A stretch of DNA of 64,000 nucleotides from Trichomonas vaginalis G3. Taxonomy: Eukaryota > Parabasalia > Trichomonadida > Trichomonadidae. Below are positions 1-10,248 of this stretch, piece by piece. Every line of letters begins with the position of its first letter. Position 1 is the first letter of the stretch. A program made the translations under genes and the position numbers. The notes under the pieces are model-generated. The model was not told the DNA's origin. It saw only the letters and a program-made list of their open reading frames with translations, and did not search any database. Where the stretch lies: NCBI RefSeq assembly GCF_026262505.1, contig NC_067206.1, positions 22,273,896 to 22,337,895 of the forward strand. The letters run 5' to 3'.

Positions 1-1124
1 CAAAATTTCAGAAAAAATTAATTTCTATTCAATATTATTTCAGCTTCAAAACACTTCATTCTTATAGATGTTGATTCACTAAAGTGTGATACTCAATGTC
101 TTATTTCAATGAAAATTGTTCTGCAAATTTATTTCACTTTTGACCTCACTTTTTCCGTAATTCAATTTTTTACTTTTAATATTTTAGATCTTCATAATAT
201 CATTTGAAAAATTAACCATATAAAAAAATCAAGTTAACAATTCACTTTTTCCGTAATTCAAAAATCAAAAATATAAATAATATATCTTTTTATCAAATAT
301 TATTATTATATTCTATGAAAAATGAGGTCCGGAAATTTTGCGGATTCCCGTAACTCAATTTTACGGAAAAAGTGCAGTAAACTATTCAAAATACGGAAAA
401 ATTGGTGTAAACTAATGATTTTACGGTAAAATCACGGAAAGTCCCGGAAGAATATATGTGCCTATATGAAATTATACAAAAATGAATCAAACGCATTTTA
501 AAAGATTGTTCTTGTATTATAAATGCTATTCGCAGATTTATTAGTTGAAGAAAATTACCAAATTTTTGCCGATTTACAAAAAATGATTTACAAAGCATAT
601 TTTTATAAGGCTTTAAAAATCTTTAAAATGTGACCGGTGACGGAAATCCATGGTAACCAACCGCGGTTCCCGTTTGGAATGCCATAGTTTTAAAATATAA
701 ATACAACTATTATATACCTTAATTCCTAAATCAGATTTTCAAAAAAAAATTGAAAAAATTCTATTTCAAGGAAAGAAATATAAATTTCTGATTGAAAATG
801 TGAAAATATAAAAAATTTGGAATTAGAAACATGATTTATAATTCAAATATATTCTAAGTTATTCCTTTTCTCCTTCTTAAATTTCACAAATATTTGAATA
901 AAATTTTTTCCACTAAAATTACTGATTTCAATATATAAATTGTAGTATCTTACTCTAATATATGCTTTAACATATATTTGTTGGATCATTAGAACTCTTT
1001 TATTCAAAAGTCATTAATTTGAACAGAGGAGTATTTTGATTGGCACAGTTTTGTATACTCCCATTTATATGGAAAATTACAATGAAAAAACAGAAAACTC
1101 ATTTAGTAAAATTTTGGCTGAATA
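1..1124. other. AT-rich intergenic region with repeated TTTTTCCGTAA motif
   Basis: No convincing gene. The 20-mer TCACTTTTTCCGTAATTCAA occurs at 146-165 and 242-261, and its 14-nt core is inverted at 361-374. Further CCGTAA/TTACGG pieces lie up to about 450. The 13-mer GTAAACTATTCAA (reverse complement TTGAATAGTTTAC) lies at 377-389. A GC-rich patch with the palindrome AACCGCGGTT lies near 660. A 70-codon minus-strand frame at 386-598 has no recognisable similarity and is probably chance. Confidence 0.5.
1099..1104 (+). promoter_or_regulatory. Initiator (TCATTT) of ARM-like gene 1
   Basis: TCATTT matches the trichomonad initiator TCA(+1)YW. Its A lies 24 nt before the ATG at 1125, giving a short leader as is usual in this lineage. 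Confidence 0.55.
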
Positions 1125-2519
1125 ATGTTTGACTTTTATAAAGAATATGAGTTTACGAATTCCAAAGAATCAGATGACAAAGACGATAAGAATGATTATA
1201 TTGAAACGCTTCAGGCAATTATCACTGAATTATTCAATAGATTCAATTCGAATGCACCAGTCAATGAATTTCTTCCAGTTTTATTGGATTTAAAAGAATT
1301 TTTCAAAGAAAACCAATCAAATGACATGAGGATAATCATTGCCGAAGCCAAATTATTTCAATTTTTAGAAGAATGTTATATTAAGTATGGACAACAAGGA
1401 AATGAAGCTAAAGAACTTATACTACGAACAATAGTAACTGCCACAGCCAATCTTTACGAGGATTTAGACTTTTTCAAAAATTCCAAATTTTTCACCATTA
1501 CAAAAAACGATTTATTCATTCCACAATTTACACATCTTATAATAAATGCCTACTCAAACATAATTTCAAGCCAAGATTTCTGCTCAAATAAATTTTTTGC
1601 TCTTATTCACTCTTTAAAGTTGACAATTCCCGATTTAACATCGCAAAATCTTCAAAACATATTAGTTATAAAAAGTATTATACAACTTTGCATCTCTTTA
1701 TCATCACATGTTCGAATATTACAAGAATGTACTGAAATTGTCAGTGCAATGGAGGTTATTTTAAACAATAACTTCCCAGAACAGATAATCACAAACTGTC
1801 TTTACGTTATTTCCTCGATTTTAAGAGATTCTGCAAGTTTTTGCGATAATTTTGCATCAAATAATGAAAAAATCGAATTTTTCATTAGTTTACTACATAA
1901 TGATAATAATCAGATCGTAAATTACGCATTATTGATTATAAAATACATTTGTATTTCAGATCAATGCAAATTTGATTTTCATCTCGATCAATTTTCGTTT
2001 TTATTGACGAATGATGATCATAATGTTCAGAGAGACTTATCTTTATGTATAGGAGCAGTTCTGATCAACAGTAGATTGATTTTCATGAAAGATCAAGATA
2101 TTTCAAATTTATTTGCAGAAGTTTTTAATTTTCTCCAAGAATGCAACTATATATGCAAAGTACAGATCATGAAATCAATCAGATACCTTCTAGACAACGG
2201 AACAAATGCTCAAATTTTGCAATGGATGAATTCAGGATTGCAACAGTTCCTTCCATTGTTTATTGAACTTGACCATGATAATGAATCCCTTGTATTTCTT
2301 CAAATCATGATTAAAATCCTTCAGACAGTTGAAAATTTAGAATTAGAACAATCATTAGAATTTTTACGTTATCTTGAAGAAATAGAATTACCAGAGAAGC
2401 TAGATGAACTGATGGAATCAAGTAACAACGCTGTTCTCACTAAAACTGAAATAGTTTTGGGACAAATTCATAATATCGAAATGAGACAAGAAGCTGCTGA
2501 AAAGGGATTAGCTCTTTAG
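1125..2519 (+). CDS. ARM/HEAT-like helical repeat protein 1
   Basis: Predicted protein of 464 aa, almost all alpha-helical, with an acidic N-terminus and leucine/isoleucine-rich helix pairs of about 40 residues from roughly residue 60 to 440. This is the look of an armadillo or HEAT solenoid and is distantly reminiscent of importin-alpha. I see no importin-beta-binding basic stretch, no membrane segment and no catalytic motif. It is followed by two genes of similar length and design (2783-4129 and the opposite-strand 4617-6023), so it looks like part of a local paralogous set. The start is supported by a TCATTT initiator just upstream. Likely a protein-interaction scaffold; the specific function is unknown. 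Confidence 0.75.
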   Translation: MFDFYKEYEFTNSKESDDKDDKNDYIETLQAIITELFNRFNSNAPVNEFLPVLLDLKEFFKENQSNDMRIIIAEAKLFQFLEECYIKYGQQGNEAKELILRTIVTATANLYEDLDFFKNSKFFTITKNDLFIPQFTHLIINAYSNIISSQDFCSNKFFALIHSLKLTIPDLTSQNLQNILVIKSIIQLCISLSSHVRILQECTEIVSAMEVILNNNFPEQIITNCLYVISSILRDSASFCDNFASNNEKIEFFISLLHNDNNQIVNYALLIIKYICISDQCKFDFHLDQFSFLLTNDDHNVQRDLSLCIGAVLINSRLIFMKDQDISNLFAEVFNFLQECNYICKVQIMKSIRYLLDNGTNAQILQWMNSGLQQFLPLFIELDHDNESLVFLQIMIKILQTVENLELEQSLEFLRYLEEIELPEKLDELMESSNNAVLTKTEIVLGQIHNIEMRQEAAEKGLAL

Positions 2520-2774
2520 CTAAATTAAGTATTATATTATTGTTTGTTTTGTATAAAAATTGAATTTTGTTTTAATTCTTACATTTTTATCATTCATAAT
2601 CTCTTTATAATAGAACCAATAACTTGAATTAACATTTTTATCATATTCACTACAATATCTTCCTTTAAAAAGGATATTTATGCAAAAAAAATTATATTTC
2701 CTTCAATATAACATAGATGAATAGAAACATTATAAATTTTGGCTTTAGTAGTGCAGAAATATTAAGAAAATGGC

Positions 2775-2780
2775 TCATTT
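2775..2780 (+). promoter_or_regulatory. Initiator (TCATTT) that decides the start of ARM-like gene 2
   Basis: TCATTTTAATGG places a TCAYTW initiator six nucleotides before the in-frame ATG at 2783. This argues against the upstream in-frame ATG at 2717, which would lie before the transcription start. Confidence 0.6.
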
Positions 2781-2782
2781 TA

Positions 2783-4129
2783 ATGGATGAAGATTATAAA
2801 GTTGATACTGACCAAGACGAAAACAGGACAAAAGCATATAAAAATGATGGCAACAATGTGGAGGAAGAAGATGTTGAAGGATATATTGATCAATTAAAAG
2901 AAAAATTCTATAATTCAACAGATAATTTAATAATACAAATCGGCAATTTATTAAATACAATACAATCTAGCACTACATTCAAAAACATGAGTGAACCATC
3001 AGCAAAAATACTATTTGATATTATAACAAATATTATTCAAAATGGATCTTCGCCAGATTTGGTTAAATTATCATTTAATATATTGAAGCGCATTTCAGAT
3101 ATATATTACGAGGAGTTTATTGAAGATTTAGTTGAAGATACTGATTTTATCAAACATATTGTAGAATTATATACGAATTTCATTAATATTTCACCAGACA
3201 TCATAGAGTTTATAGTGAATACAAGCCAATATGGTATGGAAAACTTCATGAAATACGTTGATTGGGATTGTTTTAAAGAAAGATTTTCAGAAAATTATCA
3301 AGAAGTCGAGAATTTACAAAATAACGAAGCACTACTTTTATATAAGATAGCTAAAAATCACTTTGAATGGTACGAATTCCCTGATTTTGGAGAATTATTG
3401 ATTGAAATCATTTTCTCGCATTATTTTACTTTATCTATGGAAACACGTCATCACTTGATCAAGTGTTTTAAGTATTTGAAGAAAATCAGCCGCGATAAAT
3501 GGAAAAAACTTGTTATTGAGAGTAATTCACCAATAAGAGCCTGGGAAATGCTTAGATCTGATAATTGTCCGGTTGTTGCAGTACTTGAACTACTTAAAAA
3601 GATATCTTCTCTCTGTGGAAAAGAAATGATTTTAGATTACGATATTTTATTCGGTATTTTGAATTCTGATATATCATATATTCAAGTCGCAGCTCTTAGA
3701 ATGCTTAGAACATATGTTTATTCGTGTAGAGATGTTATTTTAGATAGAAGAGAAGAATTATATCAAATTTTGACAACAATTGTTCAAATTGGAGGTTTTC
3801 AAGCTAAGTCATGGGCTGTAAAGGTAATATGTCAGATTGCAGAGAACGGAAGAGGTCAAGAAAACAGAGAAATTTGGAATCTTGGAATTCTCGACTTATT
3901 TATGGAAGACATGGGAGAATATCCACTGGATGTGCAGTTTTCAGTTCTTTGTCTATTACAAAACTTCGTTGATTTCGGATTTTTAACTGAAGAAACAGCA
4001 AATGAAAATTTTGTTGACCAAATGAACGAATATCTTCAGAGTGATAACATTTCTGAATCAGCTGAAGCATATGCAAATAACATAATGAAATCAATTTTCG
4101 GATATTCAGATTATTCTGATTATGATTGA
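2783..4129 (+). CDS. ARM/HEAT-like helical repeat protein 2
   Basis: Predicted protein of 448 aa starting MDEDYKVDTDQDEN. The longest frame opens at 2717, but the initiator at 2775 and the resemblance of this start to that of the third paralogue (MDEEFKEDSSIEEK) favour 2783. After an acidic, charged N-terminal stretch (about residues 1-45) the chain is a run of helical pairs with no catalytic motif, a probable armadillo/HEAT solenoid. Near residue 315 there is a repeat-like segment with LDRREELYQIL. It is tandem with gene 1 (about 260 bp apart, same strand) and convergent with gene 3. Family assignment is from fold appearance only; a nuclear transport or scaffold role would be a guess. Confidence 0.75.
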   Translation: MDEDYKVDTDQDENRTKAYKNDGNNVEEEDVEGYIDQLKEKFYNSTDNLIIQIGNLLNTIQSSTTFKNMSEPSAKILFDIITNIIQNGSSPDLVKLSFNILKRISDIYYEEFIEDLVEDTDFIKHIVELYTNFINISPDIIEFIVNTSQYGMENFMKYVDWDCFKERFSENYQEVENLQNNEALLLYKIAKNHFEWYEFPDFGELLIEIIFSHYFTLSMETRHHLIKCFKYLKKISRDKWKKLVIESNSPIRAWEMLRSDNCPVVAVLELLKKISSLCGKEMILDYDILFGILNSDISYIQVAALRMLRTYVYSCRDVILDRREELYQILTTIVQIGGFQAKSWAVKVICQIAENGRGQENREIWNLGILDLFMEDMGEYPLDVQFSVLCLLQNFVDFGFLTEETANENFVDQMNEYLQSDNISESAEAYANNIMKSIFGYSDYSDYD

Positions 4130-4616
4130 ATTTTTTATTGCTAATATTGATATTCAATCATATTTCCAATACTACCTCATGGAATTACTAGATATACCAC
4201 CTAAAATCCATGAATCAAAAAAATATTTTTGAGATCTTTGGAAAAAGCAGCCAACACAAGATTGTTACCGAAATATATCATGTTGTATATCTATCAATTG
4301 ATATACTTTCTTAATATTAATAGTTTTTGTTTAATTTCATTGAATTTTGGAGATAATTAGTGCTATTTACAAACTTTATAGAGATATTTGACTTATTATC
4401 CTATAAAAACCATTTTGTTTTCTATGTTCTATCCTTAAATAACATATTTTTTAGAAATTCCTCTCAAATATGTTTATTTTGATGGTAACATCGAATTTAA
4501 ACTGGAAAGAATATATGATAAAGTTTTCTTCTATGAATTGTAATATTCATTGAAAAGAAATCCTAAATAAAAAAATATATTTTTCAATTGAATAAATTAA
4601 ACACATTTTTACTCTA
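4130..4616. other. Intergenic region between convergent ARM-like genes
   Basis: AT-rich sequence between the stops of two convergent genes. I see no ORF, RNA gene or repeat that can be supported. Confidence 0.5.
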
Positions 4617-6023
4617 TTAATCAGAATTTAGGATCTTATTTCTTATTAATATCAAGTCGTATGCCTTTGTTCTGACATCATCATTTACATTCAAATCTCC
4701 GTCTTCGTTTATTTGCAAAAGTGCATCGTAAAGGTCATCGTCTACTATCTGCTCTATAAATTTCTCGTTATTCAAATAAGATCCATTTTTCAGAGCCGCT
4801 GAAACTAAAGCGAAAATTAAATCAAGTAAAGGCTCGATTATATTCTCATCTTCAAAATAATCAATTGTTTTCAGGATGAGTTCGTTGTCAATCAAAAAAT
4901 TAAAAATTTCATCGCTAAGTCTTGAACGAATACATACTTGTTTGAGGAGAAGCATTGCATCTTTCTTGATTGAATACTCAAAGTTGTCATAATTCCCAAA
5001 AATAAAGGCAGGAATTGGAGATTGAAAGAATTTCACATGAAAAGCGGAAGAATTCTCAAGTAAAGCAGTGGAAATGCCAAATACCATCTTGAAATACGAT
5101 GAGTTACCTGGAGTTGCTAAATAAGTAAGAATTTCTATTATATTTGAATTTGATATTTGATTCATAGTAATTGCTGATCTAATTCCATCTTCACAGCCAA
5201 CGAGATTATATATTATGCTAATTATGACTTTTCCTGCTGTTGGATCGTCACTTGAAAAGGAAGATATGATTTTTTCAACAAATTCTGTTTGAGAGAATGA
5301 ATCTAGCCAATCAGGATTCTTACAGTTCATAATTGTATTGTTAACAAAATAAAGTATTGTTAAGTATATATGAGAATCACCAATAACAAAAAATTGCTCA
5401 ATATATGGAAGCAAATTTGGTAATTCATTGGTTAAAACTGGATTTAATTTATACAATTTGTTATATATATCTAATAAACATGCGATATCTTCTCTCTCTG
5501 GTGAGTTTGTGATTCTATCAATCAAATGTTGGGCAAAATCATCATTAATTAGATTTCTTGTTTCTGTTGCTGAAAGTATTACTTTTGTAAATATATTTCT
5601 CTTCTGCTTTGTCATTGGAGTATCAAGAATTGAAGATAAAATTCCTAAAATTTCTTCAATATTATATAAACTTTGTATCTTTGTCGGTGACGTATCTATG
5701 ATTTTGTGTACACATTTTGATGCAATGCCTGATAATTCTTCATCTCCAGAAACTATTGCTTGAAATGCGTTATCAAAAAAATCTCTGTCGAAATCTGTTG
5801 TAACTTCTAATAATCGGTCTATTTGTTCATATCCAGTAATTTTATCATCAATTATTTTTGATTTAATCTGTATTAATGATTGTTTAATAATATTTTTGTA
5901 AGTTTCAGGTGATAAATTCATATGGGCAAGAATTTCATCTGTTATAATCCCAGTTTGTGCAAGATTTTGACGTAGCCTCACTTTTTCTTCAATGCTAGAA
6001 TCCTCTTTGAACTCCTCATCCAT
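4617..6023 (-). CDS. ARM/HEAT-like helical repeat protein 3
   Basis: Predicted protein of 468 aa with an acidic start (MDEEFKEDSSIEEKVRLRQ) followed by a helix-rich solenoid. The opening resembles an importin-alpha-like arrangement in which a short charged arm precedes ARM repeats, and segments such as DPTAGKVIISIIYNLVGC and FKMVFGISTALLENSSAF look like ARM helix 2/3 units. No classical basic IBB domain is visible. It is convergent with gene 2 and of nearly equal length, so the three genes look like old tandem duplicates that have diverged heavily. The ATG is preceded by TTTCAATATT, a weak initiator. Function unknown; probably protein binding. Confidence 0.75.
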   Translation of the reverse strand: MDEEFKEDSSIEEKVRLRQNLAQTGIITDEILAHMNLSPETYKNIIKQSLIQIKSKIIDDKITGYEQIDRLLEVTTDFDRDFFDNAFQAIVSGDEELSGIASKCVHKIIDTSPTKIQSLYNIEEILGILSSILDTPMTKQKRNIFTKVILSATETRNLINDDFAQHLIDRITNSPEREDIACLLDIYNKLYKLNPVLTNELPNLLPYIEQFFVIGDSHIYLTILYFVNNTIMNCKNPDWLDSFSQTEFVEKIISSFSSDDPTAGKVIISIIYNLVGCEDGIRSAITMNQISNSNIIEILTYLATPGNSSYFKMVFGISTALLENSSAFHVKFFQSPIPAFIFGNYDNFEYSIKKDAMLLLKQVCIRSRLSDEIFNFLIDNELILKTIDYFEDENIIEPLLDLIFALVSAALKNGSYLNNEKFIEQIVDDDLYDALLQINEDGDLNVNDDVRTKAYDLILIRNKILNSD

Positions 6024-6229
6024 AATATTGAAAAATCACACCTAAATATAACAATTTTGATTGAAGTCAACTATTCCTATCTTAAAAATGTCCTGATAAA
6101 ATTGAAATTGGAGAAAAATAATATGCAAATTTCAACGAAATGGGATTTCGGTATTGAAAAATTATTTAAAAACATAGTTAGTATAAAAATATAAAATTAG
6201 TGTTTATAAGAAAAATGATCATTTAAAAT

Positions 6230-8914
6230 TTAAAATAGCATATCAAGATCAATTAACTTCATGACTTTCTTTGCTGCTCCTTGCTCTGGTTCTTTTGATG
6301 GTGTTGTTGTGGCCGTGTAAACTTTGGTTATTGATGTATCTGTTATTGGTTTGAATGAATTTGTTGATGTTGTAAATCTTTGAATTGTTGAACCTGATTG
6401 TGGATCTGTATTTGATGTATTGGTTGAAGATGATGATGTAGATGTAATAACTCTTGAAGAGGATCCTGGTTGAGAAGTATTTGATGAATATGTTGTTGAT
6501 GTTACAAGTCTTGTCGAAGATTGATTTGAATTTGGTGGAGATGAAGTTATGATTCTGGTTGAAGATTGTGATCCTGTTCCTTGTGATGATGATGTTGATG
6601 TTGTTGTAATTCTTGCTGGAGATTGATTGGAAGTTGATGATGCTGTTGAAGTAATAACTCTTGTTGAAGATTGGCTTCCACCTGCTGGAGATGATGTTGA
6701 TGTAATCACTCTTGCTGATGATTGATTCGAGTTGAGTGGAGAAGATTTCGATGAAATAACTCTTGTTGAAGATTGAGTAGAGCTAATCGGAGAAGATGTT
6801 GAAGAAATGACTCTTGTTGAAGATTGGTTTGAATTAAGTGGTGAAGATGTTGATGTAATGACTCTTGTTGATGATCCAGATTGATTGTTACTTGAGTTGC
6901 TGTTGTTATTCAAGGTTGATGTTGTTCTAAATGATGAAGATTGAGATGAATTCAAAACATTTGAATTCGATGATGTTCCAGCAGTTCCTGATCTTGTGAT
7001 CGATGTTGATGATGAAACACTTGAAATTTGTGATCTTGCTGGGGAAGCAGATGTTGAAGATGTTGTTGTAGAACGTGCTGAGAATGAAATTGCACGACTT
7101 GATGTTGTTCTGTTTGTTGAATAGAGATTTCTTGATTCTTGAATGACTTCTTCTTCCTCATGGAAAACTTCTGTTTGAACTCTCTTCACTCCTTCAACTG
7201 TAACTGCTAATGTTGCATCTTCGATTTCATTTAATGAATCTAATGTAATATTCTTGTTGCCTGTTGAATAAAGAACTTTGAACAATCTCATTACTTCGCG
7301 CTTCAAAATGTATTTCTTTGAGCGAGTGACAGCAGACATAACTTTGGCATTCTTTGGTTGTGGTGGAAGACTGTTTACTTTTGATGCCAAAGTGCAAACG
7401 CGATCAAATGCAGAAATGATTCCTGGTGCTCCAATGCAGTCTTCAATTGATAATTTGATTTTCATTGGATTGATGATAATTGAGCGTCCATCAACATGAT
7501 CTTTGCAGATTCCTTCTGTATCAATTGGTGTTGCACCTTCGCATGTGAATGACTGTGCAAACTCCTTCTCATCTTCGCAAGAAACAATATATCTCTGGGT
7601 TGAAATTGAACGGCAGATTTCAGGTGCAAATTTAATTGGGAAGAGACTGTCAGGGAACAAATCTTCATCAATGATTTCGATGTTGCAGTACTCGAAGTGG
7701 TCGAAGATGAAAATAACAGTCTTAAGACCAATTGTTTGTGCAAAGTTTGCTGGGAAATCCGTTATTGCTGAAATCAACTTTGGAAGATTTGTCTTTACTT
7801 TGCAAATATCAAAAATTGACTGGTCAAGCTGTTTGATTGCCTTGAAATCAATTCCATGTACGTGCTCTGGAAGTTGTGGGAATGAAGGGAAAGCTGTGGA
7901 TGTTGGAATGGAAATAAACCATTGGCATAAAACTGATACAAATGGTGCAATGGCATAATTGCAGTAACGTGCAGCATTAAGAGTATTTGTAACAAATATA
8001 TTTGTGTAATTGAGTTGAATTCAAGCGTATATTTTTGGAAATTCATTGGGAAGAACAAAAATGTTCCATTTGAGGCTGATTGTTGAATCTTTCTAAAGAG
8101 AATCGTTGATAGTGAATATAATGTTGACGATTTACCTGTTGACGGGAAACCAGAAATAATAAAGTTAATATCTTTAGCTGAAAGTTGCATAAGAGAGTCC
8201 ATGCACCATGATTCAACTTCATCTTGAAGTTCAGAATTGCCGTAGCTTGGTGCCATCTGATTTGTGACTAAATGATTAATAAAATCATAATATGAAGCGT
8301 TCTTTGAAAGATTTGAGAGCTGTTCAAACTTAGTAAGCTTTGCCTTCTGATCAGGTTCTGTAGATGCAAATGTCGCAAGAGTTGACTCTAAGTATGCCTC
8401 ACGAACTGTCTTATTTGAAATTGCAATGAGTCTGTTGAAAGAAGCAAGTTCTTTCTCTTTTTTAGAATCAGGACTTTTTGTTGCTTGTTTCTCTTTCTCT
8501 CTATCCTCTTCTTCTTGTTTCTTGGCAATTGTCTCTGCGACATCAGCCTCAAAACTTGTTGGCTTCTGGTCTTGATCCTCTTCTTCATCATGGCGAGGTG
8601 TGTAAAGATGTCTGGACTTTGATCTTGGACTTGGCATTCCAGAGGCAAATTTTTCTCCACATGAGATATAGTATAATGCTTTCTCTTTTATTTGATCCAC
8701 ACTTGTAACTGGCTTTCCTGTTTCGTCGAAAATCTTGTCTACTTTGCTTGGAAGCGCTAAAATTCTGACAGCATCAAGTTTCAATTTTTCAAGTGTTGAA
8801 GCAATATCTCATAGTATTTCCGCGTGGATATGCATTCTTCTGGATATTTATGATAAATCCATGAAGTGAACGGTCTGCTAAGTTCATGCGGGGACTCTCA
8901 GGCCTTGATTCCAT
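6230..8914 (-). pseudogene. Doublecortin-domain P-loop protein, split by two frameshifts
   Basis: Three reading frames line up as one host gene of about 890 codons. The start is inferred at 8914 (MESRPESPRMNL). Residues from about 12 to 85 form a doublecortin (DCX) domain, a tubulin-binding fold, with GFIINIQKNAYPRGN, VRILALPS, GKPVTSVDQI and ISCGEKF. A charged linker follows, then a P-loop (GFPSTGKSS) with a later hydrophobic strand ending in Asp (VIFIFDHF) like Walker B, so an AAA/ORC-type NTPase fold is likely. The C-terminus is Ser/Thr-rich with SSTRVITSTSSP-type repeats. The frame changes once near 8808, inside the DCX domain, and once near 8012, after the P-loop. Each shift is one base, and the protein reads sensibly on both sides, so these are recent mutations or sequence errors. 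If intact, a microtubule-associated cytoskeletal protein is likely. Confidence 0.7.
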
Positions 8915-9463
8915 TTAATATTGCCAAGAAAAATTATTTACATCAGGACGATAGAAATTATTTTTTACGAAGAAATCATTTCGGAGGAGAAAATTGAGCA
9001 CAATTTGCATCATGCATGAACCGTCTCTAATAGCCCTAATTAGCTAATATGTATGCTATTTTAGCAAAATCTGAGATAAATAAAATCAAATTCATACATT
9101 TTTTAGAGATTCTACTAGAAAATGGAATCACTAACTAATGAAACACGATTACAATGGTATTCAACTCTAAAAATATCATAAATATTGTGATTTTCTCAGA
9201 GAAGCATTGTTTTCTTTTGAAATGATTTAAAATACAATGAAAATAAGAAAATGTTATTAAAATGATACGAATATAATGTTAGATAAAAAATTCGTGAATG
9301 TATCAGAACTGTAACAATTCTCCTTACATGACCAATTTAGCAATAAGTGCATGATATGTTAATTCATCTTTTTTAGATAAGAAAATGACGTGGTTGCCAA
9401 TTGATCAGATTCTCTGAAATGAAATTGAAAAGCTCAGAAAAATTCAATGAATTCAACACCCAA
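8915..9463. other. Intergenic region
   Basis: AT-rich spacer between the DCX gene and the saposin-like gene. Nothing supportable apart from the initiator of the downstream gene at its right edge. Confidence 0.45.
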
Positions 9464-9469
9464 TCATTA
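9464..9469 (+). promoter_or_regulatory. Initiator (TCATTA) of saposin-like gene
   Basis: TCATTA lies 12 nt before the in-frame ATG at 9476 and matches the TCAYTW initiator. It selects 9476 over the longer frame opening at 9401. Confidence 0.6.
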
Positions 9470-9475
9470 ATCCAA

Positions 9476-9745
9476 ATGTTCTTCCTCTTATTGGGACTTA
9501 TAATGTCAGGACCTCTTTGCTCCTTATGTAAAAGATATGGAGAACCAGCTCTTAGATATGCTCGTTCTGGTGCATCAATTCAGCAAGTATACAATGTTGC
9601 AGCTTCAAAGTGCAATAACTTAGGTTATCTTTCAGGAAAATGCAGAGAAATTGTTAACAGAAACATAAATCGCCTGTATTATCAAGCAAAGGTTTATCCA
9701 TGGTGTGATGCAAATTGTTTCTGTTCACAGGAAGGGTATTGCTGA
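9476..9745 (+). CDS. Small secreted saposin-like (SapB) protein
   Basis: An 89-aa protein with a hydrophobic signal-like start (MFFLLLGLIMSGPLC) and a cysteine pattern that fits a saposin B domain: Cys15-x2-Cys18-x27-Cys46-x9-Cys56-x20-Cys77-x3-Cys81. This would give the standard three nested disulfides; Cys83 and Cys89 are extra. Trichomonads carry a family of such saposin-like pore-forming proteins (TvSaplips, related to amoebapores), secreted or lysosomal and acting on membranes. The longer in-frame start at 9401 would bury the signal peptide; the initiator at 9464 supports the short form. The domain call rests on cysteine spacing and length; pore-forming activity is inferred from the family. 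Confidence 0.75.
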   Translation: MFFLLLGLIMSGPLCSLCKRYGEPALRYARSGASIQQVYNVAASKCNNLGYLSGKCREIVNRNINRLYYQAKVYPWCDANCFCSQEGYC

Positions 9746-10248
9746 AACAAACAAACATTGAATAATAAAAAGGTTTATTATGAATAGTACATTTTTTTAA
9801 AATCAATTTATTAATTTTATTTTGTCTTTTTAGTGATTTTTTGCATATGAATGCCACTCACTTTTGGAATGGAAGTACAAAAGATAATGTGCACATTCAA
9901 AAATACATTGGTATTACCGAAAACTAATTTTTGACAGAAGTGGATGAAACTTAAAAATCTTCTGAAATAGAAATATTTCAATAATAGAGAAATATCGATT
10001 AGTAACCAACTTGTCAGCGAAATCTGTCAATTTGACAATTGAACTTGGAAAACCAACCAAAATTCTAAAACTGAATAAAGTATAAGCCATAAACAGTCCT
10101 GCTGATAACAATATTAGAAATTGAATTATTAAACGATTATTTCAGAAATCAAAAATATAATATTCATATTTATATACAAGAGGTAAAAAGAATGGCAAAT
10201 TGACATTAGCAAACAAACTTATTCAAAACTAAAAAAAAATAATATTCG
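9746..10248. other. Intergenic region
   Basis: AT-rich spacer between the saposin-like and Rab genes. An AATAAAAAGG stretch follows the saposin stop by about 16 nt and may take part in 3' end formation. No other supported feature; the 65-codon minus-strand frame at 9914-10111 looks accidental. Confidence 0.4.

Noticed and set aside
7795-8784. Two separate genes at 6.2-7.8 and 7.8-8.8 kb
   Set aside because: The coding sense continues in another frame across the gap and upstream to 8914, so it is one frameshifted gene.
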